Assembly: GCA_035938265.1 (NCBI GenBank)
Contig: DASZHA010000116.1
Span: 1 to 31,120, forward strand
From: DASZHA01 sp035938265
GTDB lineage: Bacteria > Chloroflexota > Dormibacteria > DASZGP01
DNA length: 31,120 nucleotides
Reading direction: 5' to 3'
Part shown: positions 7,198 through 16,979 of the stretch, piece after piece
Layout of the letters: every line of letters starts with the position of its first letter
How positions within the stretch are numbered: the stretch's first letter is position 1
Notes under the pieces: model-generated
Databases searched by the model: none
What the model saw: only the letters and a program-made list of their open reading frames with translations
Told to the model about the DNA's origin: nothing
Position numbers and translations under genes: made by a program

Positions 7198-7533
7198 ATG
7201 CCTGAGCTACTGCACCTCACCGACCAGAACTTTGAAGTAGAGGTGCTTCAATCCTCCACACCGGTCCTGGTCGACTTCTGGGCCGAGTGGTGTGCCCCCT
7301 GCCGCATGGTGGCCCCGGTGGTCGAGCAGATCAACGAGGATTACGCCGGCGAGATCAGGGTGGGCAAGCTCGACGTTGACGCTTCTCCGGTCATCTCGGC
7401 TCAGCTGGGCGTCATGAGCATTCCCACGATCATCCTCTTCAAGGACGGCAAGGCCATCCAGCGGATGGTCGGCTTCCAGCCCAAGCCTTCGCTCAAAAGC
7501 AAGATCGACGCGGCCCTGGCGCCAGTTTCCTAA
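7198..7533 (+). CDS. trxA: Thioredoxin
   Basis: This 111-residue single-domain thioredoxin is a cytoplasmic dithiol-disulfide oxidoreductase reduced by thioredoxin reductase. The active site is WCAPC (Cys32 and Cys35) instead of the common WCGPC, a variant found in several bacterial groups. The buried Asp lies in LVDFWAEWC and the cis-proline is Pro76 in SIPT. The C-terminal half (IILFKDGKAIQRMVGFQPK) is standard, and there is no signal peptide. The start ATG 7198 begins MPELLHLTDQNF. The gene is preceded by an AT-rich promoter region and ends 11 bases before the end of the convergent hydrolase-cyclase gene, so the two transcripts must terminate close to or within each other. Confidence 0.96.
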   Translation: MPELLHLTDQNFEVEVLQSSTPVLVDFWAEWCAPCRMVAPVVEQINEDYAGEIRVGKLDVDASPVISAQLGVMSIPTIILFKDGKAIQRMVGFQPKPSLKSKIDAALAPVS

Positions 7534-7544
7534 GCCGGGCTAAC

Positions 7545-8891
7545 TCACCCGTCGCTGGCGACGGCGTAGAGGCTCCACTCCCCCGGCACGCCCTTGAGGG
7601 CGTGACTGCCGCGTTCGTCGAAGACGATTCCTGAGCCGGCGACGAGGTCCTTGACGGTCGAGGAGACCAGCACCTCGTCGGCGCCGGCGCGGGCCCCAAT
7701 GCGAGCGGCGATGTTGACGGCCATCCCGCCGATGTCTTCATTCGCCACCATCTCGACCTCGCCAGTGTGGAGACCGATGCGAAGGTCAAGGCCGAGGCCG
7801 TGGACGCCATCGATCATGGCCCGAGCGCAGCGGATCCCCCGGGCCGGGCCGTCGAAGGTGGCCATGAAGCCATCTCCCATGGTCTTGACCTCGCGACCGC
7901 GATAACGCTCCAGCTGCTTACGGACGAGACCGTTGTGCTTCTCCAGCAGGTCGAGCCAGGCCCGGTCCCCGGCGGCGGCAGTGCGCTCCGTGGAACCCAC
8001 GATGTCGCTGAACATGACCGTGGCCAGGACTCGGTCGAATTCCTGGGGCGGGACTGCCCGTGTGCCGGTCACGAATTCCTCGACCTCGTCCATGAGCGCG
8101 TTGGTGTCGCCCGCGTAGCCCGCATGGTCGATACCCGCCAGCTCGATGAAGCGTGCGCCCTTGATCTGTTCCGCCATCCACCTGGATGCGCCGCTGCTGG
8201 CGACGCGGTCGCCCTTGCGGTGCAATAGCAGCGTTGGTGCCTGAACCAGCGGGAGCGCCGCGCGGACGTCGACCTCGAAGAACATCTGGGACAGCTTCTT
8301 CGCCATCGACGGGCTGGCACCCTGTCGCTCCAATTTCGCCCACCAGGCGCGCTGCTCGGGGTCGTCGGCGACGCTGGGCGTGAAATAGTCGACGGAGTCT
8401 CCCTCGCCCCAACGCGGCAGGGTCAGCTCGTTCAGCGACTCCAGCAGGACCTCTTTAGGTAAGGCCCAGGGGTAGTCCGGCGCCCACGTCGAGCGCGCCA
8501 TCCCACCGTAGAGGACCAGCCGTTCAACCCGCTCCGGGTGCGTCGCCGCGAACAGGATCGCCATCGGCACGCCTTCAGAGAGGCCAAACAGGTTGGCGCG
8601 CTCGATGCCTACCGCGTCCATGACGGCGCGGACATCGTCCATCCGGTCTTCGAGGGTGGGCACGCCCTCGACGGGGTCCGACATCCCGGTGCCCCGTTTG
8701 TCGAAGACGGTTACCCGCCCGAGTTTGAGTATCCGCCCGAAGTACCCCCCCATGAGCGGGTTCTCCGGCATGACGTCCAGGTGGCTGACGTAGCCTGGTA
8801 TGACGACGATGTCGCGCGGACCTTCCCCGATCGTGCGGTACGCCACCGAGACGTCGCCGCTGCTCGCGTACCGTACTGGTGGCCTTTCCAC
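7545..8891 (-). CDS. Alpha/beta hydrolase fused to a class III adenylate cyclase domain
   Basis: This 448-residue fusion has an alpha/beta hydrolase at residues about 5-275, with nucleophile Ser105 in GLSEG, Asp228 in KGDRV and His256 in IDHAG. A class III nucleotide cyclase follows at about 284-448. The cyclase has both metal-binding aspartates (Asp296 in FSDIVGSTERT and Asp340 in KTMGDGF), the ATP-selecting Lys336 and Asp386, and the transition-state Asn393 and Arg397 (AVNIAAR), so it should make cAMP from ATP. No membrane segment is seen. The pairing is well known in actinobacteria and relatives; the hydrolase may sense a small lipid or ester ligand and tune the cyclase. The GTG start at 8891 lies six bases after a TAGACT -10 and lacks a Shine-Dalgarno, suggesting leaderless translation. 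Confidence 0.93.
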   Translation of the reverse strand: MERPPVRYASSGDVSVAYRTIGEGPRDIVVIPGYVSHLDVMPENPLMGGYFGRILKLGRVTVFDKRGTGMSDPVEGVPTLEDRMDDVRAVMDAVGIERANLFGLSEGVPMAILFAATHPERVERLVLYGGMARSTWAPDYPWALPKEVLLESLNELTLPRWGEGDSVDYFTPSVADDPEQRAWWAKLERQGASPSMAKKLSQMFFEVDVRAALPLVQAPTLLLHRKGDRVASSGASRWMAEQIKGARFIELAGIDHAGYAGDTNALMDEVEEFVTGTRAVPPQEFDRVLATVMFSDIVGSTERTAAAGDRAWLDLLEKHNGLVRKQLERYRGREVKTMGDGFMATFDGPARGIRCARAMIDGVHGLGLDLRIGLHTGEVEMVANEDIGGMAVNIAARIGARAGADEVLVSSTVKDLVAGSGIVFDERGSHALKGVPGEWSLYAVASDG

Positions 8892-8897
8892 GCCGCC

Positions 8898-8903
8898 AGT
8901 CTA
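8898..8903 (-). promoter_or_regulatory. Likely -10 element (TAGACT, minus strand) of the leaderless hydrolase-cyclase gene
   Basis: Read on the minus strand, TAGACT is followed by GGCGGC and then the GTG start at 8891. The spacing of six bases fits transcription starting at the start codon. It implies the cyclase gene can be transcribed separately from the upstream VOC-UvrA2 genes. Confidence 0.45.
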
Positions 8904-8944
8904 GCCATTAGGTTGTGGCTACCCGGCGGCGATCGCCGGATGGT

Positions 8945-9355
8945 TCAGCGAAGCTCGCTGATGCGGATCAGGTTGCCCGCGGGATCGCGGAAGGCGCAGT
9001 CGCGAATGCCGTATGGCTGCTCGATCGGCTCCTGGACGACCTCGGCGCCGCTGGCCTGCAGCCGCTCGAAGGTGCCGTCGAGGTCGGCGGTGGCCAGGAC
9101 GATGATGGCGTAGCTGCCCTTGGCCATCATCTCGGCGATGGTGCGGCGCTCGTCGTCGGTGACCCCGGGGTCGGCGCCCGGCGGATACAGGACGATGGAC
9201 GTGCCGGGCTCGCCGGCGGGGCCGACCGTGATCCAGCGCCTCCCGCCGTATCCGACGTCGTTGCGGACCTCGAAGCCGAGGGTGTCGCGGTAAAAGGTCA
9301 GGGAGGCGTCCGGGTCGTTGTGCGGGAGGAAGCTCGACTGAATGGTGATGTCCAT
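8945..9355 (-). CDS. VOC/glyoxalase-fold protein
   Basis: This 136-residue single VOC domain starts at MDITIQSSFLPHNDPDASL, with the ribosome site CTGGAG seven bases upstream. The open frame continues far upstream only because it shadows the UvrA2 gene. The family pattern is clear: the opening strand and helix (DASLTFYRDTLGFEV), the middle TSIVLYPPGADPG, the second half starting YAIIVLATADLDGTFERLQ, and the end CAFRDPAGNLIRI. The position normally holding the first metal ligand is His12. It resembles bleomycin/fosfomycin-resistance and glyoxalase-like proteins, but the substrate is unknown. It lies 11 bases after the UvrA2-type gene on the same strand and is almost certainly co-transcribed with it. 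Confidence 0.85.
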   Translation of the reverse strand: MDITIQSSFLPHNDPDASLTFYRDTLGFEVRNDVGYGGRRWITVGPAGEPGTSIVLYPPGADPGVTDDERRTIAEMMAKGSYAIIVLATADLDGTFERLQASGAEVVQEPIEQPYGIRDCAFRDPAGNLIRISELR

Positions 9356-9366
9356 GGCTTCTCCAG

Positions 9367-11760
<2,394 letters not shown>

Positions 11761-11792
11761 CGATGTCCTGGTGACGGATCAGTCTTTGACGC

Positions 11793-12149
11793 TCATCGGT
11801 CCTGAAGCAGCCCGAGCACGTTGCCATCAGGGTCGGTGAAGGTGGCCACCAGGCGGCCGCCCCCCACATCACGCACGGGGTCCTTCACGGTGGCACCGGC
11901 GGCGGTCACCTCAGCCAGCTTCGCCTCGATGTCGGGCACGTGCCAGTGGGCCACCGGTGTGGTCATGCCCTGCGGTCCACCGCCCGGCACCAGCCCGATC
12001 TGCTGGCCCTCGGCCTCGTAGCCGACGTAGTAGGGCGCATCCGCCTGCGGCGCGACGCCGAGCAGGGCGGTGTATACCGCCTTGGCCTTCGCCAGGTCTG
12101 AGACGGGATAGAGCATGGTCTTGATTCCCTGGGTAGAAGAGTCGCTCAT
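11793..12149 (-). CDS. VOC/glyoxalase-fold protein
   Basis: This 118-residue VOC protein starts MSDSSTQGIKTMLYPVSDL, with AGGAG upstream of the ATG at 12149. It has the paired beta-alpha-beta modules: LAKAKAVYTALLGVAP, then QIGLVPGG, VAHWHVPDIEAKLAEV and the ending FTDPDGNVLGLLQD. The closing DPDGN-x-LGLLQ resembles the two-domain VOC gene at 27663-28430, so both belong to the CFP30B/glyoxalase-like branch. The ligand and reaction are unknown. It lies 32 bases upstream of the UvrA2-type gene and 37 bases downstream of the AraC gene on the same strand. The AraC-VOC pairing is common in actinobacteria, where the regulator is assumed to control the VOC gene. Confidence 0.87.
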   Translation of the reverse strand: MSDSSTQGIKTMLYPVSDLAKAKAVYTALLGVAPQADAPYYVGYEAEGQQIGLVPGGGPQGMTTPVAHWHVPDIEAKLAEVTAAGATVKDPVRDVGGGRLVATFTDPDGNVLGLLQDR

Positions 12150-12186
12150 GGTTACTCCTGGAAGTGAGGGGTGGTGTTCATGGCGG

Positions 12187-12636
12187 TCATGCTAGCTGCG
12201 ACTCGGTGACCGGCGCTTCTCGATTCCTGACCGGTTTGGTCACCTGTTTCGCCACGCACGACGGCATCCCCGCCGTCGCGCGCGCCTCGTGGCGCCGGTA
12301 GGTGCTGGGCGGTATACCGACCAGCTCGGTGAAGCGACTGCTGAAGGTGCCCAGCGACGAGCAGCCGACTGCGAAACAGACCTCCGTGACGCTGAGGTCG
12401 CCACGACGCAGCAGCGCCATGGCGCGCTCAATGCGCCGCGTCATCAGGTATCCGTACGGCGCCTCGCCGTAGGCGAGCTTGAACTCGCGGCTGAGGTGCC
12501 CGGCCGACATGTGCGCGCCGCGGGCGAGTGCCTCGACGTCCAGCGGCTCCGTGTACTCCCGGTCGATCCGGTCGCGGACGCGGCGCAGCCGTGCGAGGTC
12601 ACGCAAATGCTGCGCTGCGGCGGGTCTGCTGGTCAT
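12187..12636 (-). CDS. AraC-family regulator consisting only of the DNA-binding domain
   Basis: This 149-residue protein has a single AraC/XylS DNA-binding domain with two helix-turn-helix motifs, at about 31-55 (LDVEALARGAHMSAGHLSREF) and about 80-105 (LSVTEVCFAVGCSSLGTFSSRF), followed by the diagnostic VGIPPSTYRR. No separate effector-binding domain is present, as in short regulators such as SoxS or in AraC proteins paired with VOC genes. The last 30 residues are non-conserved. It is first in the minus-strand run leading to VOC and UvrA2 and probably controls it. A CATGAT hexamer five bases before the ATG (12642-12647, minus strand) could be a -10 for leaderless expression. Confidence 0.93.
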   Translation of the reverse strand: MTSRPAAAQHLRDLARLRRVRDRIDREYTEPLDVEALARGAHMSAGHLSREFKLAYGEAPYGYLMTRRIERAMALLRRGDLSVTEVCFAVGCSSLGTFSSRFTELVGIPPSTYRRHEARATAGMPSCVAKQVTKPVRNREAPVTESQLA

Positions 12637-12686
12637 ACGAGATCATGCCACGTCGGGCGGGAGCTGCTAGCGCCGCCAGCAGTCAA

Positions 12687-14213
12687 CTAGTCGGTCCCGA
12701 CGATCGGTTCCAACCGGACCGGCAGTCCGTCTGCCGGCCGGGGTAGCGAGGTGGTGTCGAGCGGCATCTCGTAGCCATCGGGGATGCTCCATCGGAAGCT
12801 GCGCAGCATCTCGTGCAGCAGCGCCTTGACCTCCAACACGCCGAAATGCATCCCGATGCACTGGTGCACGCCGCCGCCGAAGGGCATCCAGGCCATGCGG
12901 TGAGCCTTGTCCTCGCGGCGCGGCTCGGCGAAGCGCATGGGGTCGAATTGCTCCGGTCGAGACCAGTATCCCTCGAAGTTGTGGTTGAACCAGGGCGACA
13001 CGATCATCATCGTGTCGGCGGGGATGTGATAGCCGAGGAGCGCGGTGTCCTTGACCGTTTTCCGGACCAGCCCCGGCACCGGAGGCACCATCCGCAGCGC
13101 CTCCTTGATGACCAGGTCGAGGGTCCCCAGCGGCTCAAGGACCTCGAGGCCGGTCGCGCCGGCCGGCACCGCCATCGACTCGGCCCGAGCCCGAGCCTGC
13201 CACTGCGGGTGCCGCGCCAGCTGGTACGCCACCATCGAGGCCGTGATGCTGGCCGTGTCGTGGGCCGCCATCATCAGGAAGATCATGTGGCTGACGACGT
13301 CGTCGTCGGTGAAGCGCTCGCCGTCCTCCGATTCGGCGTGACAGAGGGCGGCGAAGAGGTCGCCGCTGTCGCTGCGGCGCTTGGCGGGCAGGCCCTTGCG
13401 GAAGAACTCCTCCAGGACGCGGCGGCCCTTCAGCCCCTCCGACCAGCGGCCACCCGGGACGTCAAAGCGCAGGAACGCGGTCCCGGCGCGCACTGACGCG
13501 ACGAAGGCGCGGTTGACCCGCTCCGCCTCCGGTCCCATGGAGTCGCCCATGAAGGTCGCGGTGGCGAGGTCCAGTGACAGGCGCTTGATCGCGGGATACA
13601 GGCGGAAGCCCCGGCCCTGCGGCCACGCGGTCACGCCGCGGTGAATGACGGGGGCGACCCCGGCGAAGTAGTTCGAGATGCGGTCGCGGGTGAAGGCGTG
13701 CTGCATCACGCGCCGGTGGTAGAGGTGCTCTTCGAAGTCGAGCAGCATCAGGCCACGGTGGAAGAAGGGGCCGATGAAGTACTCCCAGCCGCTCTGAGAG
13801 AAGGCGCGATCGCGGTTCATCATCACCTCTTCGATGGCGTCCCCACCGAAGACGCTGACCACGTCGATCCCGAACACCCGCGACCAGGAGACCGGGCCGT
13901 GCTGCTCGAAGCGCTGCACGGCGCCGCCGATCGGGTCCCGCATCGACATGAAGGTGTAGCCGACTACCGGCGGCCCAGGGTCCCCGGGCACGCCCTTGAG
14001 CCCGCTGCCCCGCGGCGGCGGCGCCAATATCCGCTCGGGACCGCCGGCGACGCCCACCAGTTCGGATAGCTTGGCCAGGGCCAGCAACCCGGGCTGAGCC
14101 GGTAGCCTGCGCCTGATTTCGTCGGTGGCGATCATCGCAAGCAAGTTTCCCACGATGACCGGATCGGGGCGCCAAACCGGGTCTAACGCAAGGTACCGGC
14201 CGGACCGTGGCAT
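12687..14213 (-). CDS. Cytochrome P450
   Basis: The protein has 508 residues from ATG 14213; an internal ATG at 14135 (482 residues) is an alternative start. A frame extending to 14303 would run over the divergent globin gene and is unlikely. The P450 hallmarks are present: I-helix AAHDT (about 316-320) for oxygen activation, the K-helix EALR (371-374) of the ExxR pair, and the haem loop FGGGVHQCIG with thiolate Cys452. There is no N-terminal membrane anchor, so it is soluble like most bacterial P450s and needs separate redox partners; no ferredoxin or reductase gene is in the window. The substrate is unknown; the fold details recall CYP110/CYP120-like lipid or terpene hydroxylases, a weak comparison by eye. 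It is divergent from a truncated haemoglobin gene. Confidence 0.93.
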   Translation of the reverse strand: MPRSGRYLALDPVWRPDPVIVGNLLAMIATDEIRRRLPAQPGLLALAKLSELVGVAGGPERILAPPPRGSGLKGVPGDPGPPVVGYTFMSMRDPIGGAVQRFEQHGPVSWSRVFGIDVVSVFGGDAIEEVMMNRDRAFSQSGWEYFIGPFFHRGLMLLDFEEHLYHRRVMQHAFTRDRISNYFAGVAPVIHRGVTAWPQGRGFRLYPAIKRLSLDLATATFMGDSMGPEAERVNRAFVASVRAGTAFLRFDVPGGRWSEGLKGRRVLEEFFRKGLPAKRRSDSGDLFAALCHAESEDGERFTDDDVVSHMIFLMMAAHDTASITASMVAYQLARHPQWQARARAESMAVPAGATGLEVLEPLGTLDLVIKEALRMVPPVPGLVRKTVKDTALLGYHIPADTMMIVSPWFNHNFEGYWSRPEQFDPMRFAEPRREDKAHRMAWMPFGGGVHQCIGMHFGVLEVKALLHEMLRSFRWSIPDGYEMPLDTTSLPRPADGLPVRLEPIVGTD

Positions 14214-14231
14214 CAGCCCGATACTCTGGTC
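14214..14231. promoter_or_regulatory. Compact divergent promoter between the P450 and globin genes
   Basis: Only 18 bases separate the two assumed starts. GATACT (14220-14225) reads as a -10 on the plus strand six bases before ATG 14232. The overlapping GAGTAT on the minus strand lies about seven bases before ATG 14213. If both are used, the divergent promoters would overlap and compete; if the P450 starts at 14135 the region is less tight. Confidence 0.35.
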
Positions 14232-14681
14232 ATGGCACGGCCGTCCCTGTTCGAGTTCGCCGGCGGCGACCCGGCCATTCGCGCGCTTACTGCGGCCCTG
14301 CACGAGCGCTGCCTACAGGAGCCGGAGTTGAACCACGCGTTCTCTCATCCCGGTCACCCCCAACACCTCGAGCACTTGGCCGCCTACCTGGCCGAGGTCT
14401 TAGGCGGACCGTCTCGCTATTCGGAATCCCTCGGCGGACACTCGGGAATGCTCGGGATCCACGCCGGCACGGGAGCGGCTGACGACTGGGGAGCGCGCTT
14501 CGCGGCGTGCTTCATGCAGGCGCTTGACGATGCAAGCCTCCCCGACGACGCCGATTTCCGGGCCGCCCTGCGCGCCTACATCGACTGGGCGACGGATCAG
14601 GTGACCTCCTACTCGCCCGTTGGGGCGCAGGTGCCGGCCGCACTCCCGTTCCCACGCTGGGGCTGGAACGGCCCCGAGTAG
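14232..14681 (+). CDS. Group II (HbO-type) truncated haemoglobin
   Basis: This 149-residue two-over-two globin is typical of oxygen/NO-handling truncated haemoglobins. It has the family marks FEFAGGDPAIRAL (helix A/B), HLAAYLAEVLGGPSRYSE, the proximal haem ligand His77 in GMLGIHAG, and Trp86 in DDWGARF at the G8 position conserved in group II. Aligned by eye, the B10 position, usually Tyr, is His24, which would change the distal pocket. The protein ends with an unconserved stretch (PFPRWGWNGPE). No Shine-Dalgarno precedes ATG 14232. It is divergent from a P450, another haem protein; a shared haem supply or nitrosative-stress context is possible but unproven. Confidence 0.88.
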   Translation: MARPSLFEFAGGDPAIRALTAALHERCLQEPELNHAFSHPGHPQHLEHLAAYLAEVLGGPSRYSESLGGHSGMLGIHAGTGAADDWGARFAACFMQALDDASLPDDADFRAALRAYIDWATDQVTSYSPVGAQVPAALPFPRWGWNGPE

Positions 14682-14751
14682 AACTCGGTCGACTCCGACC
14701 GACCAGTAACTCCCGCTCCCCGTAGGCCCCTCCTCGTTTGCCCCTGGGAGG

Positions 14752-14757
14752 TACGAT
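14752..14757 (+). promoter_or_regulatory. Possible -10 element (TACGAT) for the alpha/beta hydrolase gene
   Basis: TACGAT lies 33 bases before the ATG at 14791. The same word occurs at 16940-16945, upstream of the GMC oxidoreductase. In both cases a strong Shine-Dalgarno follows, so these would be ordinary led transcripts. Confidence 0.35.
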
Positions 14758-14790
14758 CGGGCCCCCATGCATCGTCAGAGAGGAGGATCG

Positions 14791-15639
14791 ATGTCCGTAT
14801 CCGAAGCTCGCACCGTTGCCGACCAGGTGAGCCGCGCCAACTCGTCAGGACTGACCCCGGTCGTATTCATTCATGGCCTTTGGCTCCTCCCCCACAGCTG
14901 GGATCGCTGGGCCACGGTTTTCGACCAGGCCGGCTACGCGCCGGTCCAGCCAGGCTGGCCAGACGACCCCGAGACCGTCGAGGAGGCCAAGGCGGACCCC
15001 GAGGTGTTCGCCCACAAGAGCGTCGGACAGGTTGCCGACTACTCCGCCGAGGTCATCGGGCAGCTGGACAAGAAGCCAGTCGTGATCGGGCACTCCTTCG
15101 GAGGCCTGATGGTTCAGATCATCGCCGGACGTGGCCTTTCTGCGACTTCGGTGGCGATCGACCCGGCGCCTTTCCGGGGCGTCCTTCCGCTCCCATTCTC
15201 GGCGCTGAAGGCGGCATCGCCAGTGCTTGCCAACCCGGCCAACCGCAATCGCGCTGTTCCACTCACCTACGACCAATTCCGCTACGCGTTCGCCAACGCC
15301 GTCAGCGAGGACGAGGCCAAGGAGCTGTACGAGTCGTTCGCGGTGCCGGCGCCCGGCAAGCCGCTCTTCCAGGCGGCGGCGGCCAACCTAAACCCGTGGA
15401 CCGAGGCCAAGGTCGACACCACGAACCCCGACCGCGGACCGCTGCTGCTCATCTCCGGCGAGAAAGACAACACCGTCCCTTGGGCGATCACCAATGCCTC
15501 CTACAAGAAGCAGAAGCGCAACGAGGGCGTCACCGAGATCGTCGAGATGCCCAACCGCGGACACGCGCTGGTTATCGACAACGGCTGGCGCGAGGTGGCC
15601 GACACCGCTCTCGCCTTCGTGAAGCGCTTCGTCAAGTAG
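14791..15639 (+). CDS. Alpha/beta hydrolase
   Basis: This 282-residue single-domain hydrolase has the complete catalytic triad: Ser102 in the nucleophile elbow GHSFGG, Asp226 in GEKDNTVPW and His258 in NRGHALVID. The oxyanion loop is FIHGLWLLPHSW, with HG at 28-29. It resembles non-haem chloroperoxidase/lipase-like hydrolases in the AB_hydrolase family; the substrate is unknown. No signal peptide is seen. I choose ATG 14791 because AGAGGAGG lies at 14779-14786, just upstream. An in-frame ATG at 14767 would add eight residues and swallow the ribosome site. The gene is convergent with the ferritin-like gene, and a large inverted repeat overlaps their ends. Confidence 0.92.
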   Translation: MSVSEARTVADQVSRANSSGLTPVVFIHGLWLLPHSWDRWATVFDQAGYAPVQPGWPDDPETVEEAKADPEVFAHKSVGQVADYSAEVIGQLDKKPVVIGHSFGGLMVQIIAGRGLSATSVAIDPAPFRGVLPLPFSALKAASPVLANPANRNRAVPLTYDQFRYAFANAVSEDEAKELYESFAVPAPGKPLFQAAAANLNPWTEAKVDTTNPDRGPLLLISGEKDNTVPWAITNASYKKQKRNEGVTEIVEMPNRGHALVIDNGWREVADTALAFVKRFVK

Positions 15640-15642
15640 TCC

Positions 15643-15687
15643 CTGATCACCCCGGAGGCAGGTAGCCTGTTGCCGGGTGGGGATCAG
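15643..15687. terminator. Inverted repeat between convergent genes, possible bidirectional terminator
   Basis: CTGATC (15643-15648) pairs with GATCAG (15682-15687), extended imperfectly by CCCCGG against CCGGGTGGGG. A nested small hairpin AGGC/GCCT lies at 15656-15668. It sits just after one stop codon and over the other. There is no T-tract, so intrinsic termination is uncertain. Confidence 0.45.
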
Positions 15688-16838
15688 ACGGAGCGCTTGG
15701 CCGCGTCGGCGGCCTTTGCCAGCTTCATCACCGCATTGAGAAAGTCATCCGACTGGCCCAGGAACAGCTGGTCCGCAACGAATCCGTTGATCGCCGCGAC
15801 CGCGCCCGACTGGGCGGTGCTGGACGGCCGTATCACCGAGACCTCCGGCAGGCGGTCGCTGAGAAAATCGCACGGCTCGGGCAGGATCTTGTTGGTCTGC
15901 TTGAGCTCTGTCGGAGAAGGCGAGTTGAGGTCAGGGAACGTGAGCCCCGTCTCGGGGTCGGTCACGCCCGCCAGGGGTGTGGACACGGCGTTGCCGACCT
16001 TGTCGTGCCAGAGGGAGAAGTGGTCGACCTCGACGCCGCCGATGCTGACCACGATCCTCAGGACCTCCACGTCGCTGACCTGGAGCGCCAGGGTCGTGTA
16101 GAGGCTCGACCCGCCCTGCTCGATCATCGCGAAGTGGAACGCCGCGGTGTTGGCGATGGCCTGCATCCGGGACTGCTGGGACGTGGTCGGCGGGACGGGC
16201 TGCTGCTGGTTGGGTGGCGTGTCGGCGTCGGTCAGGGGGATCGCCGGCTCGTTGCTGATCGTCAGCGGGCCGTTGATGTTGGCGCCGAGGTCGGGGTTCT
16301 CGCCGCTGCGATAGCGCGTGTACCAGCTGGTGTCTACGTTCAGCTTCTGCAGGTTGGTCAGGCGCTTCTTATTGTTGGCGCCCGTCGCCTTGGTGCTGGG
16401 TAGCGTCCGGAACTCCTCGAGGCTCACCGATTCGGCGCCTCGTGAGTCCAGGTAGGCATTGATGAACGCCGCGTGGCTGAGCTCGTCATCCGTGTTGTCG
16501 GTGATGTACTGCGGCATGTCGGCGTCGATGTTCGACAGCGCCGCGATGTATGCCGGGTTGCCGCCGTTGGCGCCGCCGAGCTCTGCGTACTGCGTCCAGA
16601 GGTCGCTCTCCAGGATCTCCGCCGCGGCGAGAAAACGCAGGATGTCGGCGTCGCTCTTGGTGAGCTTGCTCCCCTTGGCCAGAGCGCCGGTGGCCAGGAC
16701 GGAGCCGGCCGAGAGCGAGGCGCCGACGGCCCCCACGCCCTTGAGAAACGAGCGGCGGCGGATTACCCGCTGCCAGTTAGCGTCGACCTCTGCCGGCAAG
16801 GCAGCGGTCGCCGCCTCGGATTCGGACCTTACGGCCAT
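15684..16838 (-). CDS. Tat-exported ferritin-like domain protein
   Basis: This 384-residue protein starts at ATG 16838 after GGAGGTTAGGGC. Residues 27-34 are RRRSFLKG, a twin-arginine signal, followed by a hydrophobic stretch to about 53, so the folded protein is probably exported with its metal centre. The body has ferritin-like helices: AAEILESDLWTQY, DDELSHAAFINAY, FHFAMIEQGGSSLY and VEVDHFSLWHD. They supply the Glu ... ExxH ... Glu ... ExxH set expected for a di-iron site. Between the helix pairs is a long Pro/Asn/Gln-rich insert (about 190-225). The family (Ferritin_2-like) lacks a settled function; oxygen- or radical-dependent redox chemistry outside the cytoplasm is a guess. It is divergent from a GMC oxidoreductase, with 141 bases between. 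Confidence 0.88.
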   Translation of the reverse strand: MAVRSESEAATAALPAEVDANWQRVIRRRSFLKGVGAVGASLSAGSVLATGALAKGSKLTKSDADILRFLAAAEILESDLWTQYAELGGANGGNPAYIAALSNIDADMPQYITDNTDDELSHAAFINAYLDSRGAESVSLEEFRTLPSTKATGANNKKRLTNLQKLNVDTSWYTRYRSGENPDLGANINGPLTISNEPAIPLTDADTPPNQQQPVPPTTSQQSRMQAIANTAAFHFAMIEQGGSSLYTTLALQVSDVEVLRIVVSIGGVEVDHFSLWHDKVGNAVSTPLAGVTDPETGLTFPDLNSPSPTELKQTNKILPEPCDFLSDRLPEVSVIRPSSTAQSGAVAAINGFVADQLFLGQSDDFLNAVMKLAKAADAAKRSV

Positions 16839-16939
16839 GCCCTAACCTCCATGGTTGGCCCAGATGGGTGAGCCGCCCCGGACCTTCAGATGAGTCCGAC
16901 CAAGAGGTACGAGGGCTGGTTACGACGCCCGGCAATGGC

Positions 16940-16973
16940 TACGATGAGCACCCCATTCACGGCTAGAGGAGGT
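16940..16973 (+). promoter_or_regulatory. Promoter-like TACGAT and ribosome site deciding the GMC oxidoreductase start
   Basis: TACGAT (16940-16945) is followed by AGAGGAGGT (16965-16973), six bases before TTG 16980. This strong ribosome site argues for the TTG start rather than the in-frame ATG at 16890. The rest of the 141-base divergent gap must also hold the promoter for the ferritin-like gene. Confidence 0.55.
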
Positions 16974-16979
16974 AGGACG

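Noticed and set aside
7198..7533. Thioredoxin as a selenoprotein linked to selC
   Set aside because: The active site is WCAPC with two ordinary cysteine codons and no in-frame TGA; no gene in the window has an internal TGA that would extend a recognisable domain.
14214..14303. N-terminal extension of the P450 to 14303
   Set aside because: It would overlap the coding region of the divergent globin by more than 70 bases, and the extra residues have no P450 character.
16890..16979. ATG 16890 as start of the GMC oxidoreductase
   Set aside because: AGAGGAGGT lies just before TTG 16980, while the longer form has no ribosome site and its first 30 residues look like translated intergenic DNA.
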